A stretch of DNA of 64,000 nucleotides from Cryptomeria japonica (GCF_030272615.1 NC_081409.1:19222260-19286259), one strand, 5' to 3'; positions 24,243-36,436 are shown, numbered from the stretch's first letter. Numbers and translations are program-made. Notes: generated from the letters alone by a model not told the origin.

Positions 24243-25711
24243 TATGTTGTCATTGATGTCAATATGTTGAAGTATGAACCGGTATGTTGTAGTAAGAAAA
24301 TTGGAAAGAGAACCGGTATGATGATGTAAACCGGTATTTGTGAAAAGTGAAGCGGTATGTTTGTTCAAGGTGAACTGGTATGTTGGAATAAGAGTCGATA
24401 AATGGAAGTTTTGTATTGGGGTTTCATTTGGCATGACTACCGGTTGGTAGTCTCAACTTCAGGGTTTCCGATTGATGCATTCCAAGCTTGTGCGATTCAA
24501 CCGATGACATCTTGTGATGAGTTAGCATTGTATGAAGACCAGATAAGTGTTGCCCTATTAGTCTTGTGTGTGTGAAGGATTTCTTTGAGGATCTTGCATG
24601 GAGAGTGCTCCTATCTACCTTAGGAATGTGCAAAGTCTCTATAAATGGTGGAGAGCGCGTGATGAGTTATCAGCTTCTTGAAGCAGCAAAGAATGAACGT
24701 TGGAGAATGTCTTGAGATCTATTCAAGATTGTTGTATTCGATGTAGTGTGATTAACGGTCAGGATTGAACTGACTGGATTGTAAAACCTAGATGTTTAGG
24801 GTTTATGCTACCGACCTATCTGTTTCCTATAAGGTCGATGATGTTTTTCATTTTGAAGTTGTTGGCAAATGGTATGTGTGTATCCTAGTGAGTGATACTT
24901 GATTCTTGCCAGATCGGAGAAGTGTGTTGATACCTGCAGAGTGTGATTGCAAAAGAAAAGGAGCTTAAGTGGATTTGCCTTGGCATTGAGTGTTGTTATC
25001 AGATCAATGTATTACCTGTTGACTTCTAACCATTTCAGCAGTAGGAAAATCCCTTAACTGGGTAACTTTAACAGGATTTTGTGTAAATCCTTTAACAGGG
25101 TGACTCAATTCAGTGAGTTCTTCAAATCCTCTTGGGAGGTAACCTTTAACAAGGTTCTAACCTTTAACCGGGTATTTAGCCATCCCTTAACTGGGTGATC
25201 CCTAGCAGGATCGGTTCCTAGTAGAATCTATTGTAAAAGTCTGTAACCAGACTAGGCTCCTAACAGAGTGGACTTCAAAAGAGTTCAAAGAACAGCTTGT
25301 GGGTATTCATCCCCGCCGTGGTTTTTCCCAGTTGGGTTTTCACATGAAAAATCAATGTATCATATGTGATGCCTTTCCTGTGATGGTTTAGTGTTTTATG
25401 TCAAACGGGTAAAATATGTTGAACTAGCAGTCATTATATTTCTGATGATAGATTACTTGTTTATGCATAAGGGTGATGTGGAAATGAAGTATTAGATTGT
25501 ATGGAAATCTAAGGGTTACCGGTTTATGTCTTTGACATTCTTACTGTGTTTTACTGATAGTAATCTGGTTTAGACCGGTGTTAGTGCTTGCCAGTCAAAG
25601 TGCAGTGTTTGCAGTCAAACCGGTTCAGAAAAGGTGTTTTTGCCTGTATTGATTCACCTCCCCCCCCTCTCAGTACCGGTTTGGTACTAACTATTCATCA
25701 TTTATTCATCA
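24243..25711 (+). repeat. 5' LTR of element D, left end truncated
   Basis: Starts TATGTTGTCATTGATGTC, which corresponds to a point about 47 bp inside the 3' LTR. Near its right half it has a string of short T/A-CCTTTAAC-GGGT-type repeats (25040-25270), then CCCCGCCGTGGTTTTTCCC and a C tract before CTCTCAGTACCGG. Ends TTCATCA. Confidence 0.88.
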
Positions 25712-25713
25712 AT

Positions 25714-25725
25714 TGGTATCAGAGC
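25714..25725 (+). promoter_or_regulatory. Primer-binding site of element D (tRNA-iMet)
   Basis: TGGTATCAGAGC, followed by C, two bases after the 5' LTR; complementary to the initiator Met tRNA 3' end. Confidence 0.9.
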
Positions 25726-25786
25726 CAGGTTCTAGGTCCTCTGTGTTGTAAGCTTAACCGCTTGAGGAAAAGATCCTACTCTAAGG

Positions 25787-27165
25787 ATGAAGAGGGAAGG
25801 TCCAAAGTTCAACAGAAACAACTTTAAAATATGGAAGGATAGAATGAAGATATGCATCAAAAGCATGGGTGCTCAACATTGGAGCTATGTTAAGAATGCT
25901 TATGTTATCCCTACCGGCACTCTCACCAATGATCAAAAGAGAGAGATTGAGGAGAATGGGCAAGTCATGGAAGCCCTAATCAGCAGTCTATCTGACATTG
26001 AGTTTATTGGTGTTCAGGATAAAGACAATCCCAAAGTATGGGATGCTCTTGAGAATATCTATGGTGGTGATGAGCATGTGAAACAAGCTAAGGAAGAGAG
26101 CCTTGGGGAAAGTTTGAAGACATGTGGATGGTTGAAGGAGAGACCATTCAACAATATGGAATAAGAATCAAAACTGTTGTTGGAGACATCAAGAGTGCAG
26201 GTGGTGTAATAGATGATTCCACTGTTGTTAGCAAAGTCTTGATATCCTTATTACCGGTCTATGCAATAAGGGTTGCTTCTATTCAAGAGTTGAGGTCTAT
26301 AGACAAGACAAAGGTATCCCTAGACTCCATCATTGCTAAGTTGATAGCTTATGAGATAAATAATTATGATGGTAGTATTTAGTATACTGAATCATCCTTT
26401 AGAGCATCTACTGCACCCTCTAGAAAGGGCAAAGAAGCTAGTACGAGTGGTGAAATAAGACAAAGCAGAGAAATGGATGATGAGGAGACCTTGATGGAAT
26501 TTGAAGCTCTTCTTGCCAAGAGACTTCCTAAGGGAACCGGTAAATAAAGAGATAAACTCCCTTTGAAATGTTTTTCTTGCAATAGGATAGGACACATTGT
26601 TGTAAATTGTCCTAATGGTGATAATAAGGACAAACCAAAAAGGTTCAAGAAGTTCAAAGGAGGAAACCAGAGAAACTATTTTGTACCAGTTGCTGAAGGT
26701 GTCACTGATGAGGAATCAGAAGATGAAGAAAGTGAAGACATTGTGTTTGTAGTAGTTAAGGAAGATGTGTCAGACAAGAAGGCTCTTGTCTCCCACTTTG
26801 ATAATTCCAATGAGTGGATTATTGACAATGGCTATTCTCACCATATGACCCGTGACTGGAGTAAGTTTCTGTCTCTAGAAGAGTATGATGGTGGTATGGT
26901 TCATTTTGGTAATGATGCACCATGTATCGTAAAAGGCAGAGGGTCCATCTCTCTTAATGGAAAAAGCAGTGCTGACAATGTGTATTGGGTAGAAGGTCTC
27001 AAACACAACCTTTTGAGTGTTGCCCAGCTGAATGATAATGGACTCACTCTGGAATTCAGAGATGGAGTGTGTAAAATAAAAGGTAAGAGTGGTGAACTGA
27101 TGGTCATCGGTATGGAGACCAAAGATAACCTATTTTAGCTGAATGCAAATATCAATACATGTCTA
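25787..27165 (+). pseudogene. Gag and protease part of element D polyprotein
   Basis: Gag from the ATG at 25787 has KFNRNNFKIWKDRMKICIKS and LISSLSDIEFIGV, a copia-type Gag distinct from A/B/C. A frame change near 26112 joins it to the segment beginning near MWMVEGETIQQYG. A TAG follows at about 26380 and another stop in the GK-RDK linker near 26545. The zinc knuckle is CFSCNRIGHIVVNC (26569-26610). The protease site reads WIIDNGYSHHMT: the D-S-G of copia proteases is D-N-G, so the catalytic turn is altered. A TAG at 27136-27138 precedes the integrase. Confidence 0.87.
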
Positions 27166-28126
27166 ATGGCTAAGTTTGATGATAGCTGGATATGGCATAG
27201 GAGACTCTGCCATGTAAACTTTGATAATATTGTGAAGGCCAGTAAGATCAAGGCAGTTAGAGGATTGCCTATGCTGAGCAAATCAGAAAATCCTTTGTGT
27301 AGAGAGTGTCAACTGGGGAAAATGTCTTCCTCAACCTTCAAAGATAAATCTTTCACTGCAGACAATTTACTTGATCTTGTGCATACTGATTTGTGTGGTC
27401 CTATGAAAACTAGGAGTGTGCAGGGAGATAGGTATTTTATGATTCTTACTGATGATTTCTCAAGAATTATGTGGGTCACATTCTTGAAGGACAAGTCTGA
27501 AGCCTTTGGAAAGTTTAAAGCTTTCAGAGCACTAGTTGAAAAAGAAAGTGGTAAGAGGATTACGTGCCTAAGAACTGATCAAGGAGGAGAATTCTTCCAG
27601 TGAATTCAACAAGTACTGTGAAGAGAATGACCTCAAGAGGCAACTGTCTGCCCCCCAGACTCCATAGTAGAATGGCCTAGCAAAGAGAAACAACCAGACT
27701 ATAGTTGAAGCAGCTAGAACAATGTTGATCCAAGGAAAAGTTGCTCACACTTTTTGGAGAAAAGCGGTGAGCACTGCAGTTTACACAATGAACCGGGTAA
27801 TCATCAAAAAGAGTAAGGAAAAAACACCTTATGAGTATTGGACTGGTAAGACACTAGTGGTAAGCTACTTCAGAGTGTTTGGTAGAAAATGTTATATCAA
27901 GAGGAGTGAACATGAGAGCAAGTTTGATGCTAAATGTGATAAGGGAATATTCCTAGAGTATTCCTCAAAGAGAAAAGCTCTCAAATGTTTCAACAATAGG
28001 ACTCAGAGAATTGTTGAAAGCATCAATGTTAGAGTTGATGAAACCTCTGAGAAACCTAAGGAAACCGGCAGTGAGCAAGTAGGAGATGAACTGGTAGTAA
28101 CCTTCTGGGAACCAGTTGCAAAATAG
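27166..28126 (+). pseudogene. Integrase part of element D polyprotein
   Basis: Zinc-binding half: WHRRLCHVNFDNIVKASKIK and LCRECQLGKMSSS. Core: DLVHTDLCGPMKTRSVQGDR and LTDDFSRIMWVTFLKDKS, then LRTDQGGEFF. A frameshift at about 27600 follows, and two consecutive TAG codons at about 27665 replace the Gln pair seen in relatives. The C-terminal part from 27722 includes FWRKAVSTAVYTMNRVIIKK and GRKCYIKRSEHESKFDAKCD. It is non-functional. Confidence 0.87.
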
Positions 28127-29860
28127 CCTAGCACCAGTAATAGTGCTCCTACATCGGTAGATGCTGATGCTGATGAAGATGAGAATGAAGAAGAAAAGCA
28201 AGAGGAAACAACTAAGATCATTCCTAGGTATGTAAAGCTGAATCATGATCCAAAGCAGATCATAGGAGACAAGGATGCATGAATTCTTACAAGAAGAAAG
28301 GTCGGAGAAAACTCTTGTATGATCTTTGAATTTGAGCCTAAAACATTCAAAGAGGCACATAAAGATGAAGATTGGATCAAGGAAATGGAAGAGGAACTTG
28401 ACCAGATAGAAAAGAATGGTACATGGTCTTTGGTACCCAGACCTGAGCATAAAAATGTCATATGGGTTTTAAGAAATAAGCTGAATGAAGATGGCACAGT
28501 GGTAAGAAACAAAGCCAAACTGCTTTGCAAAGGATATGCTCAAGAAGAAGGAGAAGACTATGGAGAAACCTTTGCTCCAATAGCCAGATTGGAAGGAGTT
28601 CATATGCTTCTTGCATATGCATCCTTCAAGGGATTCAAAGTATACCAAATGGATGTAAAATCTGCATTCCTGAATGGAATACTAGAAGAGGAGGTGTATA
28701 TAGAGCAACCAGATGGGTTTTCCCTATCAGAAGACAGTGACATGGTGTGTAGGCTACATAAAGCCTTGTATGGACTAAAGCAGGCACCTAGAGCGTGGTA
28801 TGAATGCTTGCACTCCCATCTTGTGAAGATTGGATTTGAGAGAAAAAGTGAAGATAGCAATATCTATCTGAAGTCAGAAGGAGATCAGATTCTAATCTGT
28901 GAGGTATTTGTGGATGACATAATTTTTGGAGGAGATGACAAGATGAGTCATGATTTTGCAGATGAGATGAAAAAGGAATTTGAGATGTCACTTATAGGGG
29001 AGATTAAGTTCTTCATTGGACTACAGATTCAACAAATGAAAGATGGAATCTTTATCACTCGGTCCAAGTATGTCAAAGAGGTGTTTAAGACCTTTGGCAT
29101 GGAAGACAGCAAACCGGTTGGTACACCGATGGTGACCGGTTGTAAACTATCAAAGGAGGATGACTCAGTGTTGGTAAATGAGAAGGAATACCGATCAATG
29201 ATTGGTAAGTTGCATTATGTAGTACATAGCAGACCGTACATTGCACATGCAGTGGGCATTACTGCACAGTTCCAGAAAAGCCCAAGAGAATCTCACTTGG
29301 TAGTTGTCAAGCGGATTTTTAGATATCTGAAGGGAACTATTGACTATGGATTATGGTATCCATATAGTAATGATTTCAACCTGAAAGTGTTTACAGATGC
29401 TGATTGGGCTGGTAATGTGGATGACCAAAAGAGCACAACCGATGGCACATTCTTTCTTGGTGGTAGACTAGTCTCATGGATGAGTAAGAAGCAGAGTTGT
29501 ATCTCTCCATCTACAGCAGAAGTGGAGTATGTTGCAGCATTTATGAACTGCACCTAGACAATTTGGATGAAGCATGTATTAAATGGCTTCAAAGTTCCTG
29601 TATCTAAACTAGTAAGTATATTTTGTGACAACACAAGTGTAATTAACATCTCCAAGAATCCGGTTTTACATGCTAGAACCAAGCACTTTGATCTCAAGTA
29701 TCATTTCTTGAGGGAAAAGGTTTAGAACAAATAAGTTGTATTGGAACATGTTTCCAGTAAGGAGTAGTTAGTAGACATATTCACCAAGCCTCTACCGAAG
29801 GCTACCTTTACCTATTTGAGAGGTGAATTAGGGGTACTGCCCCTTCAAGAGGTGAACTAA
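28127..29860 (+). pseudogene. Reverse transcriptase and RNase H of element D
   Basis: A 412-codon open stretch (28319-29557) covers RT: NGTWSLVPRPEHKNVIWVLR (three codons shorter than relatives, which read GTKWV), [33 protein letters not shown] and [13 protein letters not shown]. RNase H includes FTDADWAGNVDDQKSTTDGT and SCISPSTAEVEYVAA. After a TAG at 29555-29557 the same frame continues, with further stops, through FCDNTSVINISKNPVLHART and VDIFTKPLPKATFTYLRGEL to the natural stop at 29858-29860. Confidence 0.9.
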
Positions 29861-29982
29861 AGGTGTGTGCTCCACATCAGTCTGGACTTACATTGATATA
29901 TCTTTTTCAAGATTGGTGTGTTGAAGGATGCTACTCCTTAGGAGGAAAAGCATAGTCCAACATACCTGTGTATGCCTCCACT

Positions 29983-30006
29983 TTGGCATTGTTGTCAAAG
30001 GGGGAG
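29983..30006 (+). promoter_or_regulatory. Internal polypurine-tract-like module of element D
   Basis: TTGGCATTGTTGTCAAAGG followed by GGGAG, about 100 bp before the terminal polypurine tract; the same kind of module occurs in all the elements here. Confidence 0.5.
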
Positions 30007-30081
30007 AAGATGTGAAGTGGAGAAGATATCTGTAGTATTGGGGAGAAGATGTGAAGCAGAAGTAGAAAGATATCTTTGTAT

Positions 30082-30108
30082 ATTGCCATCAATGCCAAAG
30101 GGGGAGAT
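30082..30108 (+). promoter_or_regulatory. Polypurine tract of element D with upstream inverted-repeat half
   Basis: CATCAATGCCAAAGGGGG and then AGAT abut the 3' LTR. ATTGCCATCAATG (30082-30094) pairs 12 of 13 with CATTGATGTCAAT at 30157-30169 in U3. Confidence 0.85.
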
Positions 30109-31613
30109 TGTTGGCATATGTGTAGAGCATGATGACATGATGATATTGTATGTCGTCATTGATGTCAATATGCTGAAATATGAGCTAGTATGTTGTAGTA
30201 AGCAAACTAGCAAGATAACCAATATGATGATGTAAACCGGTATTTGTGAAAAATTGAAGTGGTATGTTTGTTCAAGGTGAACCAGTATGTTGGAATAAGA
30301 ACCGGTAAATGGAAGTTTTGTATTGCGGTTTCATTTGGCATGACTATCGGTTGGTAGTCTTAGCTTCAGGGTTTCCGGTTGATGCATTCCAAGCTTGTGC
30401 GATTCAACTGATGACATCTTGTGATGAGTTAGCATTGTATGAAGACCAGATAAGTGTTTCCACGTCATTCTTGTGCACGTGAAGGATTTCCTTGAGGATC
30501 TTGCATGGAGAGTGATCCTATCTACCTCATGAATGTGTGAAGTCTTTGTAAATGGTGGAGAGCGCGTGATGAGTTATTAGCTTCTTGAAGCAGCAAAGAA
30601 TGAACATTGGAGAACGTCTTGAGATCTGTTCAAGACTGTTGTATTCGATGCAGTGTGATTAACGGTCGGGATTGAACTAACTGGATTGTAAAACCTAGAT
30701 GTTTAGGGTTTATGCTACCGACCTATCTGTTTCCTATAAGGTTGATGATGTTTTTCATTTTGAAGTTGTTGGCAAATGGTATGTGTGTATCCCAGTGAGT
30801 GATACTTGATTCTTGCCAGACTGGAGAAGTGTGTTGATACCTGTAGTGTGTGATTGTAAACGAAAATGAGCTTAAGTGGATCTGCCTTGGCATTGAGTGT
30901 TGTTATCAGATCAGTGTATTACCTGTTGACTTCTAACCATTTCGGTAGTTGGAAAATCCCTTAATCGGGTAGCTTTAATAGGCTTTTGTGTAAATCCTTT
31001 AACAGGGTGACTCAATTCAATGAGTTCTTCAAATCCTCTTGCGAGGTAACCTTTAATAGGGTTCTAACCTTTAACCGGGTATTTAGCCATCCCTTAACCG
31101 GGTGATCCCTAGTAGGATCGGCTCCTAGCAGAACCTATTGTAAAAGTCTCTAGCCGGACTAAGCTCCTAACAGAGTGGACTTCAAAAGAGTTCAAAGAAC
31201 AGCTTGTGGGTATTCATCCCCATCGTGGTTTTTCCCAGTTGGGTTTCCACGTGAAAAATCAATGTGTCATGTGTGATGCCTTTCCTGTGATGGTTTAGTG
31301 TTTTATGTCAAACGGGTAAAATATGTTGAACTAGCAGTCATTATATTTCTAATGATAGATTACTTGTTTATGCATAAGGGTGAAGTGGAAATGAGGCATT
31401 AGATTGTATGGAAAGCTAAGGGTTACTGGTTTATGTCTTTGACATTCTTATTGTGTTTTACTAGTAGTAATCTGGTTTAGACCGGTGTTAGTGCTTGCCA
31501 GTCAAAGTGCAATGTTTGCAGTCAAACCGGTTCAGGAAAAGTGTTTTTTCCTGTACTGATTCACCCCCCTCTCAGTACCGGTTTGGTACTAACTGTTAAT
31601 CATTTATTCATCA
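30109..31613 (+). repeat. 3' LTR of element D
   Basis: Full-length LTR, starting TGTTGGCATATG and ending TTCATCA. It shares with the 5' copy the CTTTAAC/GGGT repeat block (30955-31110), the CCCCATCGTGGTTTTTCCC motif, and CCCCCCTCTCAGTACCGG near the end. Confidence 0.9.
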
Positions 31614-32283
31614 CTCTCCTATACACATGAGGTAGATTTGCTTCCATTAACATTGTTCTTGCTACATCCAGAATATTTTTGTTCTTCCTTTCCACAATTC
31701 CATTCTGCTGGGGTGTCCGCGGTGCTGATAGTTGTCTTTTGATTCCATTCACTTCACAGAATGCATTAAATTCTCTAGATGTAAATTCTCCTCCATGATT
31801 TGATCTCAAACATTTGATTTTCTTGTCGGTTTCATTCTCTACCATTTCCTTGAATATCTTGAATCTTCCAAAACCTTTTGATTTCTCCCTGAGAAAAGTA
31901 ACCCAACGCATTTTAGAATAATCATTAATTATTAGCATAAAGTATCTATCACCTTGTAGACTTGTTGTTCTTGTTGGACCACATAAATCACTTTGAATTA
32001 AATCAAGAATATTATTGGACTTCTCAATAATGCTCTTAAATGTTGTTCTAACTTGCTTTCCCATTTGACATTCCTTACATACTGGATTATGAGGTTTCAC
32101 AATCTTAGGTAAATCCCTTACTGCCTTAGTTGAACAGATCTTTACAATGCAATCAAAATTTACATGACAGAGTCTTTTATGCCATAACCAACTTTCATCA
32201 ATGTGTGCAATTAAACATGTCTTATCACTGGTATTCAAGTGAAAGATATTACGTTTAGTCTGATTAACAGTTGCAATCTCCAA
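31614..32283 (-). pseudogene. Integrase N-terminal part of element C, cut by element D
   Basis: Contains WLWHKRLCHVNFDCIVKICS and CKECQMGKQVRTTF (zinc ligands kept), DLIQSDLCGPTRTTSLQGDR, IINDYSKMRWVTFLREKS (Asn where relatives have the first Asp of DDYS), LRSNHGGEFTSREFNAF and NGIVERKNKNILDVARTMLM. It is open for over 220 codons. The 3' continuation lies beyond element D at 23886-24242. Confidence 0.88.
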
Positions 32284-32334
32284 TCCAGTTATGTTTATGA
32301 TTTTGCATTTTCCATTCTTGAATTGTAACTGAAA

Positions 32335-33680
32335 TCATTTTTCCACTAACTGACCAACACTCAAAATATTATGCTTTAAACCTTCTACATAATAAACATT
32401 GTTAGTATTGTGCTTACCATCCAAAGATATAGTGCCTTTTCCTTTGATTAAACAAGCTTTATAATATCCAAACCTTACTAAACCTCCATGAATTTCATGA
32501 AAAGATAAGAATTTGCTTTTATCACCAATCATATGATGCAAGCATCCTGAATCTATAATCCATTCATCTTTTTCTTCATTTTTTGTTGCTAGTGCCTACT
32601 CTACCGGTTTGACAATAGGTGTCGGTGGATCTTCTTTTATTGCACCAAAAGCCCATCTGCTATCTATTGGATCTTCATTTGAATCATCTGTAACACCTTC
32701 ATCTGCATAGTAATATGACTTATCTTTGTTTTTCTTAAATCTATATCTCTGATATTCAGGGTTAGGCTTATATGATCTTTTTGCTTCCTCCCTTAGTCTT
32801 GCATGTCTATCAGGACATCTAGATGCTATATGACCAACTTTATTGCAATTAAAACATTTCAAAGGTGCTTTACCTTCATACTTACTTCCTGTTGGACCTT
32901 TAGGCATCTTCCTTGCAAATAGTGCTTCAAGTTCATCAAGTTATTCATTTTCTCTTCTCATATCTTCAAGTTGTTTTGCATAAAGTGCTTTCCAATCAGT
33001 TTCGTTAGATGATGATGTTGATGATGATGATGTTGCTTTGAAAGCAAATCAGTCTTTACAGTAGCAACAATACCAAATTCCTCAAGCTCAAACGCTGAAA
33101 TTTTTCCAACCAAAGTATCTCTAAAAACTGAAGTATTAAGCATTGTTCTCATTTCATTAATAGCAATCACTTTCATTTTGTAAGTCGGTGGTAGTTCTCT
33201 TAAAACTTTTGATAAAATTTCATCTTCACTTAAGGATCCTCCACAACATTGTATTCCTAAAACAATTTCATTAACTTTTTCCATAAATGCAGAAATTCTT
33301 TCATCTTCTTCCATTTTTAAATTTTCATACCTGACCCGGTAACATTCCAGTTTTGCAATTTTGACAATGGTATCTCCTTCATTCAATGTTTCCAATTTAT
33401 CCCAAATAGCTTTAGTAGTAGATTTGTCTAATAATCCCATGATTCACTAATCTGATAATGCGTTCAGAAGTGCTTCTCTTGCTTTGCAATCATTGTCCAT
33501 ATCCTTAGCCAATGTTGGTGGATGAGGTTGATTTGGAATAGGAGCAACATAGCCATTCTTTGTAACATCCCATATATCTCTTCCAATGTAGTTCAGATGT
33601 GTTTCCATTCTGATCTTCCGTATGCCATAGTTAGTTCCATTAATCTTCGGACTATCCTTCCTAAAAATATTTTCTGCCAT
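32335..33680 (-). pseudogene. Gag and protease of element C
   Basis: Gag begins at the ATG at 33680 (MAENIFRKDSPKINGTNYGI). It has a stop near 33445 within the SDQ-IMG region and a frame change near 32957 after a His/Gln-rich run from an ATG/ATC-type microsatellite (33005-33040). The zinc knuckle CFNCNKVGHIASRC is intact at about 32813-32854. The protease region has SGCLHHMIGDKSKFLSF near 32541; the Asp-Ser-Gly turn is degraded around 32545-32560. 32335-32541 continues with GLKHNILSVGQLVEK. Confidence 0.85.
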
Positions 33681-33723
33681 ACGATATCCTCAAGCTATTA
33701 GGCTTTTGCAAAAAGTGGACTTG

Positions 33724-33735
33724 GCTCTGATACCA
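33724..33735 (-). promoter_or_regulatory. Primer-binding site of element C (tRNA-iMet)
   Basis: GCTCTGATACCA on the plus strand, two bases from the 5' LTR; its complement is the tRNA-iMet primer site. Confidence 0.9.
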
Positions 33736-33737
33736 AT

Positions 33738-34871
33738 TGTTAGGTCCCGTGAAGGACAACTGAGAGGGGGGGGGGTGAATTAGTTGTTAACCAGTTCTCA
33801 ATAATTTATAAACCAAATGCAAATTATTCCAACTTAAACTTAATGTCGGTAAACCAAAGTTAAGTGCCGATAAAACGGATTAACAGTTATAGCAGTACCG
33901 GTATAACTTAATGCATGAAATAGAAAGAGAAACAACATCCACGACACATAACACAAATATTTTGACGTAGAAACCCGGTAAGGGAAAAACCACGGTGGGA
34001 AACCTTACCCACAATCAGATGATACTACTGCAGATAGTATGTGTATACAAATGGGGTCTGCACATGCAGAAAGGCCAACTACCTAGAGCTCACTACTCAA
34101 TCACAAAATAGGAGTCACATTGACTACACAATTGGATGGTTAAATCCAATGATAATGTACTTCTCAAAATAGCATCTCCAATGTTAGATTCAATACCAGT
34201 TTAAGCTCTGAAGATGAGTGTCAAAACACCTTCATAACCTTCCTTCAACCTTCAAATAATGTCTGCGTGATTCGCACAGGGATCTGCTTATTTGAGCTCT
34301 TCAATATCTAGACTCACTCATGATTACAATCTTCAATAAGATCTTACAATCATATATACAAAACCTAAGACCAAATGTATAGGATGGCTCACTAAAGATA
34401 TTACAATTAAATTAATTGCAAATAATTCTTGATGCGATACAACATGTCGACTCAATACATTTACCACATTAACCAATCAATAAAACAATCTCCATAACGT
34501 GTCGTGTTGATCTGGAATATCAGTCCATAACCCAGACTTATCTATCGGTAAAGGCAAATCTATCAACCCGATTTGACCAATAAGAAAAACACCAAAACCA
34601 AACTTCCAATCCATGTCTTCGACATAACCAAATGATCTTTAGATGATAACAAGTCATAATCACTATCGGTGAACCATAAAACCTGCTGGTAAACATATAC
34701 CGATGATTGTGCATAAGCCACTAACCATACTAGTGAACCATATTGTTGGTTCAATAGTAAACCAATATAACTATAGTACCAAAACAACAATGTAGACCAC
34801 CAAGAAGATAAGTGTTGACATCAATGACAAAATCAATGCAACACATGACAAAGTGATCCATAATACCAACA
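33738..34871 (-). repeat. 5' LTR of element C
   Basis: Plus-strand ends are TGTTAGG and ACCAACA. About 1.13 kb, the same length as the 3' copy within 2 bp. Followed by the AGTTC duplication at 34872-34876. Confidence 0.92.
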
Positions 34872-34876
34872 AGTTC

Positions 34877-35092
34877 TTCATTTTCTCTTCTCATATCTTC
34901 AAGTTCTTTTGCATAAAGTGTTTTCTAATCATTTTTGTCAGATGATGATGATGATGATGTTGATGATGATTCTTTGAAAGCTAAATCAGTTTTGATTGTA
35001 GCAATAGGACCAAACTCTTAAAGCTCAAATGCAAAAAAATTTCCAACCAAGGTATCTCTAGATATTGATGTGTCAGGCATTGTTCTCAACTC
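34877..35092 (-). pseudogene. Middle gag segment of element B
   Basis: This short block between element C and solo LTR E corresponds to the part of Gag before the zinc knuckle; the same stretch in element C is at about 32935-33160. It contains an ATG-type trinucleotide repeat (34940-34970), variable in length between B and C. It has an in-frame stop near 35020. Confidence 0.75.
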
Positions 35093-35097
35093 ATTAA

Positions 35098-35871
35098 TGT
35101 TAGGATTCCCAAAGATACTGAGAGGGGGGGGGGTGAATCAGTATCTGACCCTTATAATAAATTTCTTAACTTATAGCATGAAAAGCATATCAAAACTATG
35201 TATCGGTAAACCAAAAATAATGCAATAGATAAGAGCAATAACCACAACATAAGAGACACCATAACACAATATTTTTAACGAGGAAACCCGGTGTAGGAAA
35301 AACCTTGGTGGGATTTGTGACCCACAATATTCGCTTACTGGCCAATAAAAGAATATTATTGTTTACAATAGGGGCCTGCACATGCAGGAAGGCCAAGTGC
35401 CTAGAGCTCACTGCTCAATTACAAAAAGAAGTCACACTGACTTACAAAATGGATTATACTAATCCAATGTCTTGTACTGCTTCAGATCAACATCTACTAT
35501 GCTAGATTCAGTACCAGTTTAAGCTCTGGTACATACATAAACCCTTATCCTATATCTTCCTTACAATTCGCATATTAGGTCTGCATTAATCCTTCCATCT
35601 TCTTCTCATTCTAAATGATCTACAATGATCTCATACTTAAATGAGTCATGTTACAATCCGCCAAGTCGGCTTACAAAAGATTTTACAATTAAATACAAAA
35701 TGCATTTAAACAAAATTCCTGTCGGCCATGGTGTTGGTGATCAATCTTTTTGGTGTCGGTGATCTGTATGCCAGTGTTGAGTCTGCCGGTATCATAGGAT
35801 TGCAAGGTTGCCATCAATGACAATACCTTCAATCACCTACAATTTCTCATTGGAGTGTGCATTTTCCAACA
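35098..35871 (-). repeat. Solo LTR E, F-family, inserted in element B gag
   Basis: TGTTAGGATTC to TTTTCCAACA, 774 bp, flanked by a perfect ATTAA duplication (35093-35097, 35872-35876). It is related to the LTRs of element F (the complement begins TGTTGGAAAATGCACACTCC, as in F). No internal sequence is present, so it arose by LTR-LTR recombination. It lies outside C and postdates B. Confidence 0.93.
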
Positions 35872-35876
35872 ATTAA

Positions 35877-36393
35877 TAGCAGTCACTTTCATTTTGTAAG
35901 CCGGTGGCAAAACTCTTAAAACTTTAGAAACAATTTCATCTTCACTTAATGATCCTCCACAACATTGTATTCCTAAAACAATTTCATTAACTCTTTCCAT
36001 AAATGCAGAAATTCTTTCATCTTGCATTTTTAAATTTTCATACCTGACTCGGTAACATTCCAATTTTGCAATTTTGACAGTGGTATCTCCTTCATTCAAT
36101 GTTTCTAGTTTATCCCAAATAGCTTTAGCAATAGATCGGTCTGATAATCCCATGATTTGTTGATCTGATAATGTGCTCAAAAGTGCTTCTCTTGCTTTGC
36201 AATTATTCTCCAAGTCCTTAGCCAATGTCGGTGGATGAGGTTGATTCAGAGTAGGACCAACATAGCCATTCTTAGTAACATCCCATGTATCTCTTCCAAT
36301 GTAGTTCAGATGTGTTTCCATTCTGATCTTCCATATACCATAGTTAGTTCCATCAAGTTTAGGACTGTCCTTCCTAAAACTATTTGTTACCAT
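35877..36393 (-). pseudogene. N-terminal gag of element B
   Basis: Opens at the ATG at 36393 (MVTNSFRKDSPKLDGTNYGI) and runs about 172 codons through QQIMGLSDRSIAKAIWDKLE, KIAKLECYRVRYENLKMQDE and VLRVLPPAYKMKVTAIN to the junction with solo LTR E. One codon (Glu of EED in relatives) is missing. This is the best preserved Gag start in the window. Confidence 0.88.
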
Positions 36394-36436
36394 AGGATCT
36401 CCTCAAGCTGTTAGGCTTCTGCAAAAAGAGGACTAG

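Larger units (their letters stand above)
24243..31613 (+). mobile_element. Ty1/copia LTR retrotransposon D, inserted in element C integrase
   Basis: Plus-strand element of a second copia group: gag and LTR sequences differ clearly from A, B, C and H, while the order gag-protease-integrase-RT-RNase H is the same. The 5' LTR lacks about the first 47 bp of its partner. No target-site duplication is visible, and about 5 bp of element C appear lost at the junction, so the left edge seems to have been trimmed after insertion. Several TAG stops and two or more frame changes break the coding region. Confidence 0.9.
20685..34871 (-). mobile_element. Ty1/copia LTR retrotransposon C, inserted in element B gag
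   Basis: Minus-strand element with 3' LTR 20685-21816, 5' LTR 33738-34871, primer-binding site 33724-33735 and perfect AGTTC duplications. Without element D it is about 6.8 kb. Its proteins are close to those of A and B. The integrase is split by element D between 24242 and 31614. Stops and frame changes are scattered through the coding part, so it is not autonomous now. Confidence 0.93.

Noticed and set aside
33005..33040. His/Gln-rich stretch in element C as a functional domain
   Set aside because: It is translated from a GAT/ATG-type microsatellite in gag that varies between B and C.
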